Origin: Chitinophaga polysaccharea
GTDB taxonomy: Bacteria; Bacteroidota; Bacteroidia; Chitinophagales; Chitinophagaceae
Direction of reading: 5' to 3'
Assembly: GCF_007829335.1 (NCBI RefSeq)
Contig: NZ_VIWO01000001.1
Location: 806,001-870,000, forward strand
Length of the DNA stretch: 64,000 nucleotides
In this document: positions 1 to 8,724 of the stretch, in pieces
Layout: every line of letters starts with the position of its first letter
Position numbering within the stretch: position 1 is the stretch's first letter
Program-made: the position numbers and the translations under genes
Notes under the pieces: generated by a model
What the model saw: the letters and a program-made list of their open reading frames with translations, nothing else
Database searches by the model: none
What the model was told of the DNA's origin: nothing

Positions 1-27
1 GCGAAACCTGCTGTGGTTATATAAATT

Positions 28-1095
28 ATGGTGAAGATAGGAAATATTGAACTGGGAGAATTCCCTTTATTACTGGCGCCCATGGAAGATGTGAGCGATC
101 CGCCTTTTCGTGCGGTATGCAAGGATAATGGGGCTGATCTGATGTACACGGAGTTCATATCTTCAGAAGGATTGATCCGGGATGCCATTAAAAGCCGGAA
201 GAAGCTGGACATCTTTGATTACGAACGCCCGGTAGGGATACAGATTTTTGGAGGAGATGAAGAGTCGCTGTCGATGGCTGCCCAGATCGTAGAGGCCACC
301 AACCCCGATTTGCTGGATATTAACTTTGGCTGCCCGGTAAAGAAAGTGGCCTGTAAAGGCGCCGGAGCGGGTATCTTAAAAGATATCCCTAAAATGGTAA
401 AACTGACGGCTGCTGTAGTAAAGGCAACCAGGCTGCCGGTAACCATTAAAACCCGCCTGGGCTGGGATGAGGAAACCAAGAATATAGAAGACGTAGCGGA
501 AAGATTACAGGATGTAGGCATCAAAGCCCTCACCATTCACGGCCGTACCCGTACCCAGATGTATAAAGGAAGCGCCGACTGGACCCTGATCGGAAAAGTA
601 AAAAGTAATCCACGCATACAAATTCCTATCTTTGGTAACGGTGACATATGTACGCCGGAGCAGGCAATAGCCGCCAGGGCGAAATATGGCGTAGATGGTG
701 TGATGATTGGCCGTGCTGCTATCGGTTATCCATGGATTTTCCGGGAGATCAAGCATTTTATGAAGACTGGCGAACATTTACCCTTACCAACTGTTTTAGA
801 AAGAGTGGAAGTTTGTAAAAAGCACCTTCACCACTCTGTTGCCTGGAAAGGAGAGGTAGTAGGCATACTGGAAATGCGCCGGCACTACACGAATTATCTC
901 AAAGGACTGCCGCATATAAAGGAATTCAGACAACAATTAGTAACTTACAATACATTAGCTCAGATAGAAGAAGTACTAGACGCGGTTGTGTTACAATACA
1001 AAGATCATATATTCGAAAGGGCTGCTCCCCAGTTAGCTGCACACGATTTTCTGCCAGCTGATAATGAAATGGCTGGTTGTAACGTTTACGGATAA
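28..1095 (+). CDS. dusB: tRNA-dihydrouridine synthase (DusB family)
   Basis: This is an FMN-dependent enzyme that reduces specific uridines in the tRNA D-loop to dihydrouridine in the cytosol. The 355-residue product opens with the family signature around APMEDVSDPPFR (residues 17-28). It carries the proton-donating Cys102 in NFGCPVKK, Lys141 in TIKTRLGW and His171 in IHGRTR, all in TIM-barrel order. The Bacteroidota-type helical C-terminal domain follows, and the last 25 or so residues are a loosely conserved tail. The ATG at 28 lies only 27 bases from the window edge, so the promoter is not visible. The next gene follows after 42 bases on the same strand. The family assignment is secure; the choice of DusB over other Dus subgroups is by overall resemblance. 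Confidence 0.93.
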   Translation: MVKIGNIELGEFPLLLAPMEDVSDPPFRAVCKDNGADLMYTEFISSEGLIRDAIKSRKKLDIFDYERPVGIQIFGGDEESLSMAAQIVEATNPDLLDINFGCPVKKVACKGAGAGILKDIPKMVKLTAAVVKATRLPVTIKTRLGWDEETKNIEDVAERLQDVGIKALTIHGRTRTQMYKGSADWTLIGKVKSNPRIQIPIFGNGDICTPEQAIAARAKYGVDGVMIGRAAIGYPWIFREIKHFMKTGEHLPLPTVLERVEVCKKHLHHSVAWKGEVVGILEMRRHYTNYLKGLPHIKEFRQQLVTYNTLAQIEEVLDAVVLQYKDHIFERAAPQLAAHDFLPADNEMAGCNVYG

Positions 1096-1137
1096 ACGGA
1101 TAACCCCAGGATATAAAAAAATATAAATTGCTTTCAC

Positions 1138-1707
1138 ATGACCACAATTAAAAATCTGAAAAACGAAGTCTGGAAAGACTTACAGATTAAAAACAAATCT
1201 GCCCTGCGTAAAAAATACGCTGTATCCAACATGGGGAGAGTGATCAGTTATCATGAAAGTACCGAAGATGGCAAGCTGCTCACGGGTTCTACCGTGGAAG
1301 GCTATACGGTATTGAACGTAAAGCCAGCCGACAGCTACCAGTCACTCTACCTGCACCGGGAGGTGGCCAAACTTTTCAGTAAAAAAGCAGGACGGTCACA
1401 TAAATATGTGATCCACCTGGACTACGATAAAAAGAATAACAAAGCATCCAACCTCAAATGGGCCACCAAAGAGGAAATGGAGGAGCATCAGCAAAAAAGC
1501 CCTGCCAAGCTGGCCTATAAGGAAAAACAACGTAACCGTATCAAAGGGCTGAAACTGAATGTTTCTAAAGTAAAAAGCATTAAACGCCTGCTGAATAAGC
1601 CTGGTAAAAAAACGATGAAGCAAATTGCCGAACAGTTTGATATCAGTGAAATGCAGCTTTACCGCATTAAAAGCGGAGAAAACTGGGCACATGTAACACT
1701 GGATTAA
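1138..1707 (+). CDS. Free-standing NUMOD4/HNH-like DNA-binding protein
   Basis: The 189-residue product has three visible parts. Residues 10-50 resemble NUMOD4 (VWKDL, then KYAVSNMGRVISY). Residues 75-115 resemble an HNH_3 endonuclease core (LHREVAKLF, then VIHLDYDKKNNKASNLKWAT), with the His and the paired Asn residues present. Residues 145-185 look like a helix-turn-helix (TMKQIAEQFDISEMQLYRIKSG). Such proteins are usually homing or phage endonucleases, but this one sits alone between housekeeping genes with no intron, intein or phage gene beside it. It could be a domesticated nuclease or a DNA-binding regulator. It starts 42 bases after dusB and may be co-transcribed with it. A strong hairpin follows its stop. 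Confidence 0.75.
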   Translation: MTTIKNLKNEVWKDLQIKNKSALRKKYAVSNMGRVISYHESTEDGKLLTGSTVEGYTVLNVKPADSYQSLYLHREVAKLFSKKAGRSHKYVIHLDYDKKNNKASNLKWATKEEMEEHQQKSPAKLAYKEKQRNRIKGLKLNVSKVKSIKRLLNKPGKKTMKQIAEQFDISEMQLYRIKSGENWAHVTLD

Positions 1708-1747
1708 AGCCTGGTTAGCCAGGAATGATCATATATGATGTTGTCTG

Positions 1748-1780
1748 AACAATGGCCATACCTCGTGTATGGCCATTGTT
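1748..1780. terminator. Bidirectional terminator hairpin between convergent genes
   Basis: A perfect 14-bp inverted repeat (1748-1761 and 1767-1780) with a 5-nt loop lies between the stop of the NUMOD4-HNH gene and the stop of the convergent helicase gene. The T-tract is weak on both sides (ATTTG on the plus strand). Confidence 0.75.
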
Positions 1781-1792
1781 ATTTGCGGCATT

Positions 1793-4700
1793 CTACAGCA
1801 CTCCCCTGCTCATATCCGCCAACATCCGACGGTAATGCGCACTATCTTTCAATACCGGCTCGTGACCCAGGATAATCACCTGTTTTCGTGCGCGCGACAA
1901 CGTTACCAGCAGTTTACGGTCTACTTCTATGTGCTCCTCTTCCCAGTTAAACTGCCCCAGGCATTGCAGCGTTTGGACCTGCGCCGCATGATATACCGCC
2001 AGCGAAACAATAATAATATCGTTTTCCGATCCCTGGAAACGCTCTACTGTATCTATATTGATGTCTTGTAGGGCATCATCGTCGGCTATCAGCTCCCGGA
2101 TAAGGCTGATCTGTGTGCGCCAGGGAGTTACCACACCCACGGTATCTTTACTAAAGCCAGCCCCATAGCGGGTTTTCAGGTGCTGTAGCAAGGAGGCCAC
2201 CCAGCGGGCTTCTGTTTTGTTCATCTTGGAAGTAGCCTCATAGGGGCTGGGTATAAATATTTTTCTCCCGAGAGATAATACCCGCTCCCAGCCTATATTT
2301 TCATAGTCGGGTGCTGGATCGAATGCCGCCTGTTGCGCAGTCCTTCCCGACGACAGCTGGCCGGCGTAGTAATGATTTACTAATGCCGCAATGCCATCGT
2401 GCATCCTGAAATGGGTATTGAGCATGCCCCAGGCATGCCGCCAATGGTTGGTTTTACAACGTAGTATCAGCCGTTCAAAGATAGATGTACGCAGGTCGCG
2501 TATGCCCAGATCCAGCAAGCAGGGAGCTTTCACCTGGCAGAAGTGCTCCTCCTGCGCTACCACAGGGGGCAGCTGATTCTGGTCGCCTATCAGGATAAAT
2601 TTGCGGAAAGGCATTAACAGCCCGAGGAGCTGAGGCTCCGTTAGCTGAGAGGCTTCATCTACAACCAGGGTATCGGTAGGAATCCCCATCATCACCAGCT
2701 GCTCCAGCCGGGTAGCCATGGTAGCCACGGTAGCTACAAATACCCGGTGCCCGGTAATATAACGGCGGGCTTCATCCAAAGAGCCTTCCAGGCAGTATTG
2801 TTTCAGGGTAAGCGCCGCCTCTGAACTGCGGCCACCCATACGTAAATGGCCAATGCCTTTAGCGCTGAGCTTATGACAGATTTCCTCTACTGCCTTGTTG
2901 GTAAAGGCTACAATAATTACGTAGGTATCCTGCCTAACCATTTCACCTACAATGGTCGTGAGCAGGGAGGAGGTTTTGCCCGTGCCGGGAGGCCCCTGCA
3001 ACAGGTAATAGTCCTGTGCTTCCAGCGCCTGTTTCACGATCTGTTCCTGGTTAGCATTGAACATTGCCGGGGTGTTGTGTTGTAAAGGATACCAGCGCGG
3101 CGTACCCAGGCCCAGCAACATGTTGGCGCGCTCCCGGTACAGAGGGGAAATCATGTAAAACAGGGATGCGGTGGCCGTCCAATAATTAGATTCGTAGATG
3201 TCGTGTTCAATAATCCATTCATCAAATTGACGGAAGAAGTCGAGCGTCATTTGCCGGTTATTCAGCGAAAAGGCCAGCTGATCTTTGCCCAGCTCCTCTA
3301 TCCTGCCCTTTAGCAGCTGTTGCTGCATGGGCTGTAGCTCAGTGCTGGTGCGGGGGTAGATAATAGCGGTATCGCCCTTCCGGAAGTTGTGGCTAACGGG
3401 AACGACTATGTCAAACAGCACGGAGCTGTTCACTGTATCAAATTCCCGGAATCTCAGTCCGGGGATGATATTGAAGCGGGATAATTTATCTTTTTCGGGT
3501 TGTAGCCATAGTGCGGCGAAGCCGTCGGCATCATCTTCCCGGTTAATTTCCGAAAACATACCACATTTGGCTTGCAGGTATTCCCGGAGCATAAAAGAGA
3601 GGAACTCATGGTAGTAGGCTTTATGTACCGGTGGCGCCGTTTGCCAGGCCTGTTCAAAGGCGGTAAAATGGGCGGCGCTGAACGAGGGCAGCCCGATAGC
3701 AGCGGCAGTAGTAATGGCCGACAGTATTTCTGCCTCGCCTCCGGCCAGGCGGAGTAACATGGCCACCACTTCATTACGGAGTTGTAGCAGGTCGTTTTCC
3801 GTAAGATGGGTACTGGTTACATTTCGCAGCGGAGTGGTGGTAGCAGCTGAATACAGGATGGCTGAACTGCCTTTGCGATGCCGCCCAAAAGTAGATTTCA
3901 GCAACAGGTTATACCCTACTACCTGCATTTCATGGTTTTTCCAGGTGTGGTAGTCGGGACACTTGCCGCTTTTCAGCTCAAATATTTCTTTGCGGTATTC
4001 GTCGTGATCGTCTTCGGCCATCAGGTCGAGGCGCCCTTGCAGCCCGTACTGAGCAGAAAAAAAGGTAGGCTCTATCCGGACGGGCTGCCCCTGTAACTCT
4101 TTTACGGTATTATGCAGATTACCCCAGTGTTGTTGCCGGATATCACGAAACATGTCATTGATCTTTTCACGGCCGTAGGCGGCAGCCTGCAGAACATTTT
4201 CGGCGACGGCTTCTACAAAGGAGGTTTTGAAGTCGATGTCTTTGTTTCGCAGCATCTCATCCAGCAGGGCGTTCACGAGATTTCCTTTGAAGGCGGCGGG
4301 ACTGGACTGCTGCGGGGTGAGTTTTTTTACCAGATAGAGCAGCCGGTTGGCGCCTTTATGGGTAAAGCATTCCGCCAGGTCGCTGATATCTATCAGCAGA
4401 TCGGGTTCGAGTACTACCTGGCTTTCGGCGGTGGTAGCGTATTCGTGCCCGGAAGCGCCCTGGCGGCAGTGGAGTACATTGATCGTATCGTAAGGGCGTA
4501 GCAGCTCCTGCAGGGAGGTGATGGTGGCCGGTTCGAGGAGTTCGAGCAACAGCTGGAAGTCGCCTTGTTCATCGTTTTTGGCCGACAGTAACAGGGTATA
4601 TTTTCCCTGGGCAGTGGTGGTGAGCGATCCCACCGCCGTGACCATACACTTTACCAGGGCGAGGCTGCTGGCGCGATGGTGCCAGGCCAGCGATAGCTTA

Positions 4701-5083
4701 TGTACGCCGGCGGAAGCATAAATGGTGGTGAGTTCGTCTGGAGGCGGCACCTGGTAGCACCAGGCCACCGATTCGGTGAGTGCCTTGATGCAAAGCACAT
4801 GTTCTGCCTCCTGGAGGGGGAACATGCCCCGTGTAGCCTTATTCGTTAGTATGCGCAGGGCAGTCAGCTGCTGATGGATATCCGGGGGAACCACCTGCCG
4901 GTCGAAAAAGAACTGCATGCGGGCAAACAGGTTACCGAAAGTGCGGGTTTCTTTCCGGGTTAACTCCCGGAAGAGGATTTCCAGGATCTGTTTGTAATGA
5001 CGGACTTTGTCCTCCGTATTTTGAATGCTGTGTACTTCCTTTATCCGGGCGTAAAACGCGGCTGCTGTTTGTAATGCCTGCAT
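1793..5083 (-). CDS. Dna2-like nuclease-helicase (PD-(D/E)XK nuclease fused to SF1B helicase)
   Basis: The 1096-residue product has a C-terminal superfamily 1B (DNA2/NAM7/Upf1-like) helicase: Walker A GPPGTGKTSS near residue 697, Walker B VVDEASQL near 807, motif III GDQNQLPPV, and late motifs TVERFQGSENDIIIVS and LVTLSRARKQV. In front of it, near residues 350-395, is a PD-(D/E)XK nuclease signature: GRLDLM, then FELKSG, then QVVGYNLLL. This is the Dna2/Cas4/AddB order. The Fe-S cysteines that flank this nuclease in Dna2 and AddB are not obvious. The first 330 residues are unassigned. The likely role is processing of DNA ends or flaps in repair or replication. It is convergent with the NUMOD4-HNH gene and divergent from proC. 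The ATG start is at 5083. Confidence 0.85.
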   Translation of the reverse strand: MQALQTAAAFYARIKEVHSIQNTEDKVRHYKQILEILFRELTRKETRTFGNLFARMQFFFDRQVVPPDIHQQLTALRILTNKATRGMFPLQEAEHVLCIKALTESVAWCYQVPPPDELTTIYASAGVHKLSLAWHHRASSLALVKCMVTAVGSLTTTAQGKYTLLLSAKNDEQGDFQLLLELLEPATITSLQELLRPYDTINVLHCRQGASGHEYATTAESQVVLEPDLLIDISDLAECFTHKGANRLLYLVKKLTPQQSSPAAFKGNLVNALLDEMLRNKDIDFKTSFVEAVAENVLQAAAYGREKINDMFRDIRQQHWGNLHNTVKELQGQPVRIEPTFFSAQYGLQGRLDLMAEDDHDEYRKEIFELKSGKCPDYHTWKNHEMQVVGYNLLLKSTFGRHRKGSSAILYSAATTTPLRNVTSTHLTENDLLQLRNEVVAMLLRLAGGEAEILSAITTAAAIGLPSFSAAHFTAFEQAWQTAPPVHKAYYHEFLSFMLREYLQAKCGMFSEINREDDADGFAALWLQPEKDKLSRFNIIPGLRFREFDTVNSSVLFDIVVPVSHNFRKGDTAIIYPRTSTELQPMQQQLLKGRIEELGKDQLAFSLNNRQMTLDFFRQFDEWIIEHDIYESNYWTATASLFYMISPLYRERANMLLGLGTPRWYPLQHNTPAMFNANQEQIVKQALEAQDYYLLQGPPGTGKTSSLLTTIVGEMVRQDTYVIIVAFTNKAVEEICHKLSAKGIGHLRMGGRSSEAALTLKQYCLEGSLDEARRYITGHRVFVATVATMATRLEQLVMMGIPTDTLVVDEASQLTEPQLLGLLMPFRKFILIGDQNQLPPVVAQEEHFCQVKAPCLLDLGIRDLRTSIFERLILRCKTNHWRHAWGMLNTHFRMHDGIAALVNHYYAGQLSSGRTAQQAAFDPAPDYENIGWERVLSLGRKIFIPSPYEATSKMNKTEARWVASLLQHLKTRYGAGFSKDTVGVVTPWRTQISLIRELIADDDALQDINIDTVERFQGSENDIIIVSLAVYHAAQVQTLQCLGQFNWEEEHIEVDRKLLVTLSRARKQVIILGHEPVLKDSAHYRRMLADMSRGVL

Positions 5084-5110
5084 ATCTGCAAGTTAAGGAA
5101 TTCGTTGCCG

Positions 5111-5142
5111 TTTGCATGGATGCGGCTTTTGTTATACCTTTC
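5111..5142 (+). promoter_or_regulatory. Candidate proC promoter
   Basis: A TTTG at 5111-5114 and TACCTTTC at 5135-5142 are separated by 20 bp. This is one base from the Bacteroidota consensus TTTG-N19-TAnnTTTG, and it lies about 28 bp before the proC ATG. Confidence 0.55.
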
Positions 5143-5170
5143 TCAGGATTTATAGTGTAAACATTTTTTT

Positions 5171-5968
5171 ATGTCAGCCAAGAAAATAGCCATTATAGGT
5201 GGAGGAAACCTGGGATCGGCCATTGCCCAAGGATTGCTGAAGAGCGGTTTTTCGAAGGCCGCAGATATTACGGTTACCAAGCGTAACACCAGTACGCTGG
5301 CAGCCTTAAAGGATGCAGGAGTGAGGATAGAGACCGACAATGATATAGCGATCCGCGAAGCGGAAGTGATTGTAGTGGCGTTGAAACCCTACAATGTGAG
5401 GGAGGTATTGCAGGAATTTAAAGCGTCTTTTGACCCGTCCCGCCATATATTAATCAGTGTGGTTACCGGTGTTAGTATAGATGACCTGGAACATGTATTG
5501 CCAGGGATGCCGGTGGTAAGAGCGATGCCTAATACAGCTATTGCCATCCAGGAATCTATTACCTGTATTGCCCACAAGCATGCTACGGAAGAACAGATGC
5601 GCTATGTAAAGACGATGTTTGACCAGTTAGGGGCTTCTGTGAGTATTGATGAAAAGCTGATGGATGCCGCTACTGTATTGGGAGCCTGTGGTATCGCCTA
5701 TGCGCTGCGTTATATCCGTGCCAATATCCAGGGAGGTATTGAAATTGGTTTTGATGCACGTACGGCCAGCCTGATAGCGGCGCAAACCGTGAAGGGAGCA
5801 GCAGAGTTACTGATCCGGGAGAACCGTCATCCGGAGGAAGAAATTGATAAGGTAACGACGCCTAAAGGATGTACCATTGCCGGGCTCAATGAAATGGAGC
5901 ACCAGGGCTTCAGTTCTTCCCTGATCAAGGGGATAACCGCTTCCTATAATAAAATTGTGAAGGACTAA
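5171..5968 (+). CDS. proC: Pyrroline-5-carboxylate reductase
   Basis: This enzyme catalyses the last step of proline synthesis, NAD(P)H-dependent reduction of 1-pyrroline-5-carboxylate. The 265-residue product begins with a Rossmann dinucleotide-binding loop, AIIGGGNLGSAIA (residues 7-19). It has the family segments VVALKPYNV, VRAMPNTAIAI (near 118-128) and the C-terminal dimerisation motif VTTPKGCTIAGL. The length matches the family. The ATG at 5171 follows a good promoter candidate. The gene converges on the sixA-like gene with a 4-base overlap of stop codons (5965-5968), so the two transcripts must run through each other's 3' ends. Confidence 0.95.
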   Translation: MSAKKIAIIGGGNLGSAIAQGLLKSGFSKAADITVTKRNTSTLAALKDAGVRIETDNDIAIREAEVIVVALKPYNVREVLQEFKASFDPSRHILISVVTGVSIDDLEHVLPGMPVVRAMPNTAIAIQESITCIAHKHATEEQMRYVKTMFDQLGASVSIDEKLMDAATVLGACGIAYALRYIRANIQGGIEIGFDARTASLIAAQTVKGAAELLIRENRHPEEEIDKVTTPKGCTIAGLNEMEHQGFSSSLIKGITASYNKIVKD

Positions 5969-6462
5969 TCGTCTTTTCGCGGGTATTCAAAGAAAAGGAA
6001 CTTTTTCCTGGCCATGTCAAAGTCTTTCCAGCTTTGAGTATCCGCCTGTATGCCAAAAATACCCGTAGTTGGTACGTTATCTATCCTGATTTCTTCTGTC
6101 AGGTAATTGGCAAAATCAGTAATACCGGGGTTATGGGCAAAGATGGCGACGGCGCCAAAGTCATCATCAATTTTGGTGATTACTTTGAGGAAAGTGGCTG
6201 CATAGCAGAGATAAAGCTCTTCTTCCAATAAAATAGCCTGTTTAGGATATTTCCATTCACTGGCCATCATTTTGGCGGTTGTTCGGGCCCTTTTGGCCGG
6301 GCTGGAAATGATCAGTTCCGGTACCATTCCCCGCGAAACCAGTCGCTGCGCCATTTCCGGTGCATTTTGTTTGCCCCGTTTATTGAGCGGCCGATCAAAA
6401 TCATCCATGTCCGGATCATTCCAGCTGGATTTAGCATGACGTATGAGCAGTAATGTTTTCAT
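5965..6462 (-). CDS. SixA-like histidine phosphatase
   Basis: The 165-residue product belongs to the histidine phosphatase (phosphoglycerate mutase-like) superfamily. The catalytic RHG-type motif appears as LLIRHAKSSW (residues 5-14), and the second conserved His is in IFAHNPGI (around residues 107-114). Length and the RHAKSSW variant match SixA, which removes phosphate from phosphohistidine in HPt domains in enterobacteria. Substrates in Bacteroidota are not established, so the name is by family only. No phosphorelay gene lies beside it. Its 3' end overlaps convergent proC by 4 bases. Confidence 0.85.
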   Translation of the reverse strand: MKTLLLIRHAKSSWNDPDMDDFDRPLNKRGKQNAPEMAQRLVSRGMVPELIISSPAKRARTTAKMMASEWKYPKQAILLEEELYLCYAATFLKVITKIDDDFGAVAIFAHNPGITDFANYLTEEIRIDNVPTTGIFGIQADTQSWKDFDMARKKFLFFEYPRKDD

Positions 6463-6612
6463 GGGCTGAAAACCAATAGTTAACTGAGACGAAAATACAG
6501 ATTTTACAGGAAGTTAGCTTCTTAGAATTATACTGTCAGCCACCATAGCGTTATTTAAGATAAAATTAACATGGGAAGAAAAGGTTATTTGATGGAGGTT
6601 GACAGCAAAAAG

Positions 6613-6700
6613 CGTAAAGCAAAAAGCCATTGAAGCAAATGCCAAATGCGATTTTAATATTCGCAATAATCATCTGCTTCAATGGCTTTTTGCCTTTACG
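6613..6700. repeat. Long imperfect inverted repeat downstream of the PurF-like gene
   Basis: A 25-base left arm (6613-6637) pairs with a 26-base right arm (6675-6700), with one unpaired G and a 37-nt A/T-rich spacer. It lies just past the stop of the PurF-like gene, inside the 257-bp gap to the sixA-like gene. It probably ends transcription, but the stem is much longer than a usual intrinsic terminator. No coding signal was seen in the rest of the gap. Confidence 0.7.
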
Positions 6701-6719
6701 TTTTAAGCCTTGGGCGCTA

Positions 6720-8567
6720 TTAGTATCCTCTTTCGTTTTTACCTTCCATATAGTTCATGAAGGCTTTATTTACTACGCGATTGCCTCCCGGGGTAGGGTA
6801 ATTACCGGTAAAGTACCAGTCGCCCAGGTTATTGGGGCAGGCAGCGTGTAAACTTTCGATAGATTGATAAATAACTTCCACTTCGGCACCAATACCTTTC
6901 GGTGTGAGGATTTCTGCAATTTTTGCTGAAATCTGCTCTGGAGTAAAGGGTTTATAAATATTTTTTACTACGTTCTGGGCATGCAGGGTGTTGGTACGCG
7001 CCAGTTCTTTACAGAGGCCGTAGGCTTCCTGCAGGATATGTTCTTTGCCATGATCTTTCAGGAGGGCAATGGCTGCCTGGAAAGCCACGAAATCGCCCAT
7101 TTTGCTCATATCGATACCATAGCAGTCGGGGTAACGGATCTGCGGAGCAGAGGATACCACGATGATTTTTTTAGGGCCTAAGCGGTCCAGCATCTTGATG
7201 ATACTTTCCTTGAGGGTGGTACCACGAACAATAGAGTCGTCAATAACCACGAGGGTATCGATACCGGGTCTTACCTTACCGTAGGTGATGTCGTACACGT
7301 GTTGTACCATTTCATTACGGCTGGAATCTTCGGTGATGAAAGTTCTCATTTTCACATCCTTAGTCGCTATTTTATCGATACGGATGCGGCGGTTGACCAT
7401 TTCGCTGAGTTTTTCCTCATCATAATCATTTCCCCAGGAAAGGATACGTTCTACTTTTATCTTATTCAGATACGCTTCTAATCCCTTTACCAGGCCATAG
7501 AAGGCTACTTCGGCGGTATTGGGGATAAAGGAGAAGATGGTATTGCGGAGGTCATTATCGATGGCTTTCAAAACGGTGCCAGATAAGTGACGGCCGAGAT
7601 CTGTACGTTCCCGGTATATTTTTTCGTCGTTCCCGCGGGAGAAGTAAATCCTTTCGAAGCTGCAGGCTTTACGTTCTTTGGGTTCGAGGATCTGTTCAAT
7701 GGAGTAGTCGCCGTTATTTTTAACGATAAGGGCATTTCCTGGCATCAGTTCCAGCACTTCATTTTCGCCAACGTTGAAGGTAGTACGGATCGCAGCTCTT
7801 TCAGAGGCGGCTACAATCACGTCGTCGTTGATATAGTAATAGGAAGGGCGGATACCATGGGGATCGCGGATCACGAAGGCATCGCCGGAGCCGATGAGGC
7901 CACAGGTATGGTAACCGCCATCGAACATGGAAAAGGCCTGTTGAAGGATTTTTCTAACGTCGAGTTCTTTTGTACCGTCGCTGTCTTCCTTTGCCAGGAA
8001 ATGGTGTACCACTTCCAGCATAGCGGCGAGGTCACTGTTTTTGTGCACATCACCAGGCTCAGCTTTGGAGAATGCAAACAGTTCGTCGGTGTTGATCAGG
8101 TTAAAGTTACCCGCCATGGTGAGGTTGCGGGCGGGGATGGTATTGTAGCGAACGAAAGGATGGCAGAGTTCCACGTTGTTCTTACCCTGGGTAGCATAGC
8201 GGATATGTCCCATCATCAGTTCTCCGAGGAAGCGTACATGTCCTTTCATCAGGCCGGGGTATTTGGTGATTTCCGGCTGATATTTTTCTATTTCCTGTAT
8301 CTCATCGCGTATTTTGGCAAACACATCGCCTATGGCCTGCGGCGCCGCGCTACGGATGCGGTGCATAAAAGGTACACCGGGTTCGGTGTTCAGTTTTACG
8401 GTAGCCACCCCAGCGCCATCCTGGCCTCTGTTGTGTTGTTTTTCCATGAGCAGGTATAGTTTGTTCAGCCCATAAAAAACGCTCCCATATTTTTGTTGGT
8501 AGTAGGAAAATGGTTTTCTTAATCTTATAAATGCCAGACCGCATTCATGTTTGATCGCATCACTCAT
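6720..8567 (-). CDS. Long-form amidophosphoribosyltransferase homologue (PurF-like)
   Basis: The family converts PRPP and glutamine to phosphoribosylamine, the first step of purine synthesis. The 615-residue product (ATG at 8567; an upstream TTG extension is ignored) has an N-terminal class II glutamine amidotransferase domain whose nucleophile would be Cys9 after removal of an 8-residue propeptide (HECGLAF). It has QHNRGQDGAGVA, and a phosphoribosyltransferase domain with the PRPP loop VVIDDSIVRGTTL near residues 440-453. It is over 100 residues longer than classical PurF. The glutaminase oxyanion loop reads AGNFNLIN where the family has HNGNLtN. It may be a lineage-specific PurF or a related amidotransferase. 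It is transcribed alone. Confidence 0.82.
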   Translation of the reverse strand: MSDAIKHECGLAFIRLRKPFSYYQQKYGSVFYGLNKLYLLMEKQHNRGQDGAGVATVKLNTEPGVPFMHRIRSAAPQAIGDVFAKIRDEIQEIEKYQPEITKYPGLMKGHVRFLGELMMGHIRYATQGKNNVELCHPFVRYNTIPARNLTMAGNFNLINTDELFAFSKAEPGDVHKNSDLAAMLEVVHHFLAKEDSDGTKELDVRKILQQAFSMFDGGYHTCGLIGSGDAFVIRDPHGIRPSYYYINDDVIVAASERAAIRTTFNVGENEVLELMPGNALIVKNNGDYSIEQILEPKERKACSFERIYFSRGNDEKIYRERTDLGRHLSGTVLKAIDNDLRNTIFSFIPNTAEVAFYGLVKGLEAYLNKIKVERILSWGNDYDEEKLSEMVNRRIRIDKIATKDVKMRTFITEDSSRNEMVQHVYDITYGKVRPGIDTLVVIDDSIVRGTTLKESIIKMLDRLGPKKIIVVSSAPQIRYPDCYGIDMSKMGDFVAFQAAIALLKDHGKEHILQEAYGLCKELARTNTLHAQNVVKNIYKPFTPEQISAKIAEILTPKGIGAEVEVIYQSIESLHAACPNNLGDWYFTGNYPTPGGNRVVNKAFMNYMEGKNERGY

Positions 8568-8651
8568 GGCAGAAAATTGAAGTCGCAAAGGTACGCCAAA
8601 AAAGGAGAAAACCAGAAAGCTATAAGGATTTAGCCATCGGGCTAAAATCAG

Positions 8652-8690
8652 AAAGCGGAGATAAAAGTTTTTCGCTCTTATCTCCGCTTT
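8652..8690. terminator. Terminator hairpin after the surA-like gene
   Basis: A perfect 13-bp stem (8652-8664 and 8678-8690) with a 13-nt loop lies 35 bases past the stop of the surA-like gene on the minus strand. Confidence 0.75.
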
Positions 8691-8724
8691 ACTAATTGCT
8701 CATAGCCAGGGGCTAAAAGAGCTT

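Noticed and set aside
7587..8459. A 290-codon open frame on the plus strand
   Set aside because: It lies wholly antisense to the PurF-like gene and reflects codon bias of that gene.
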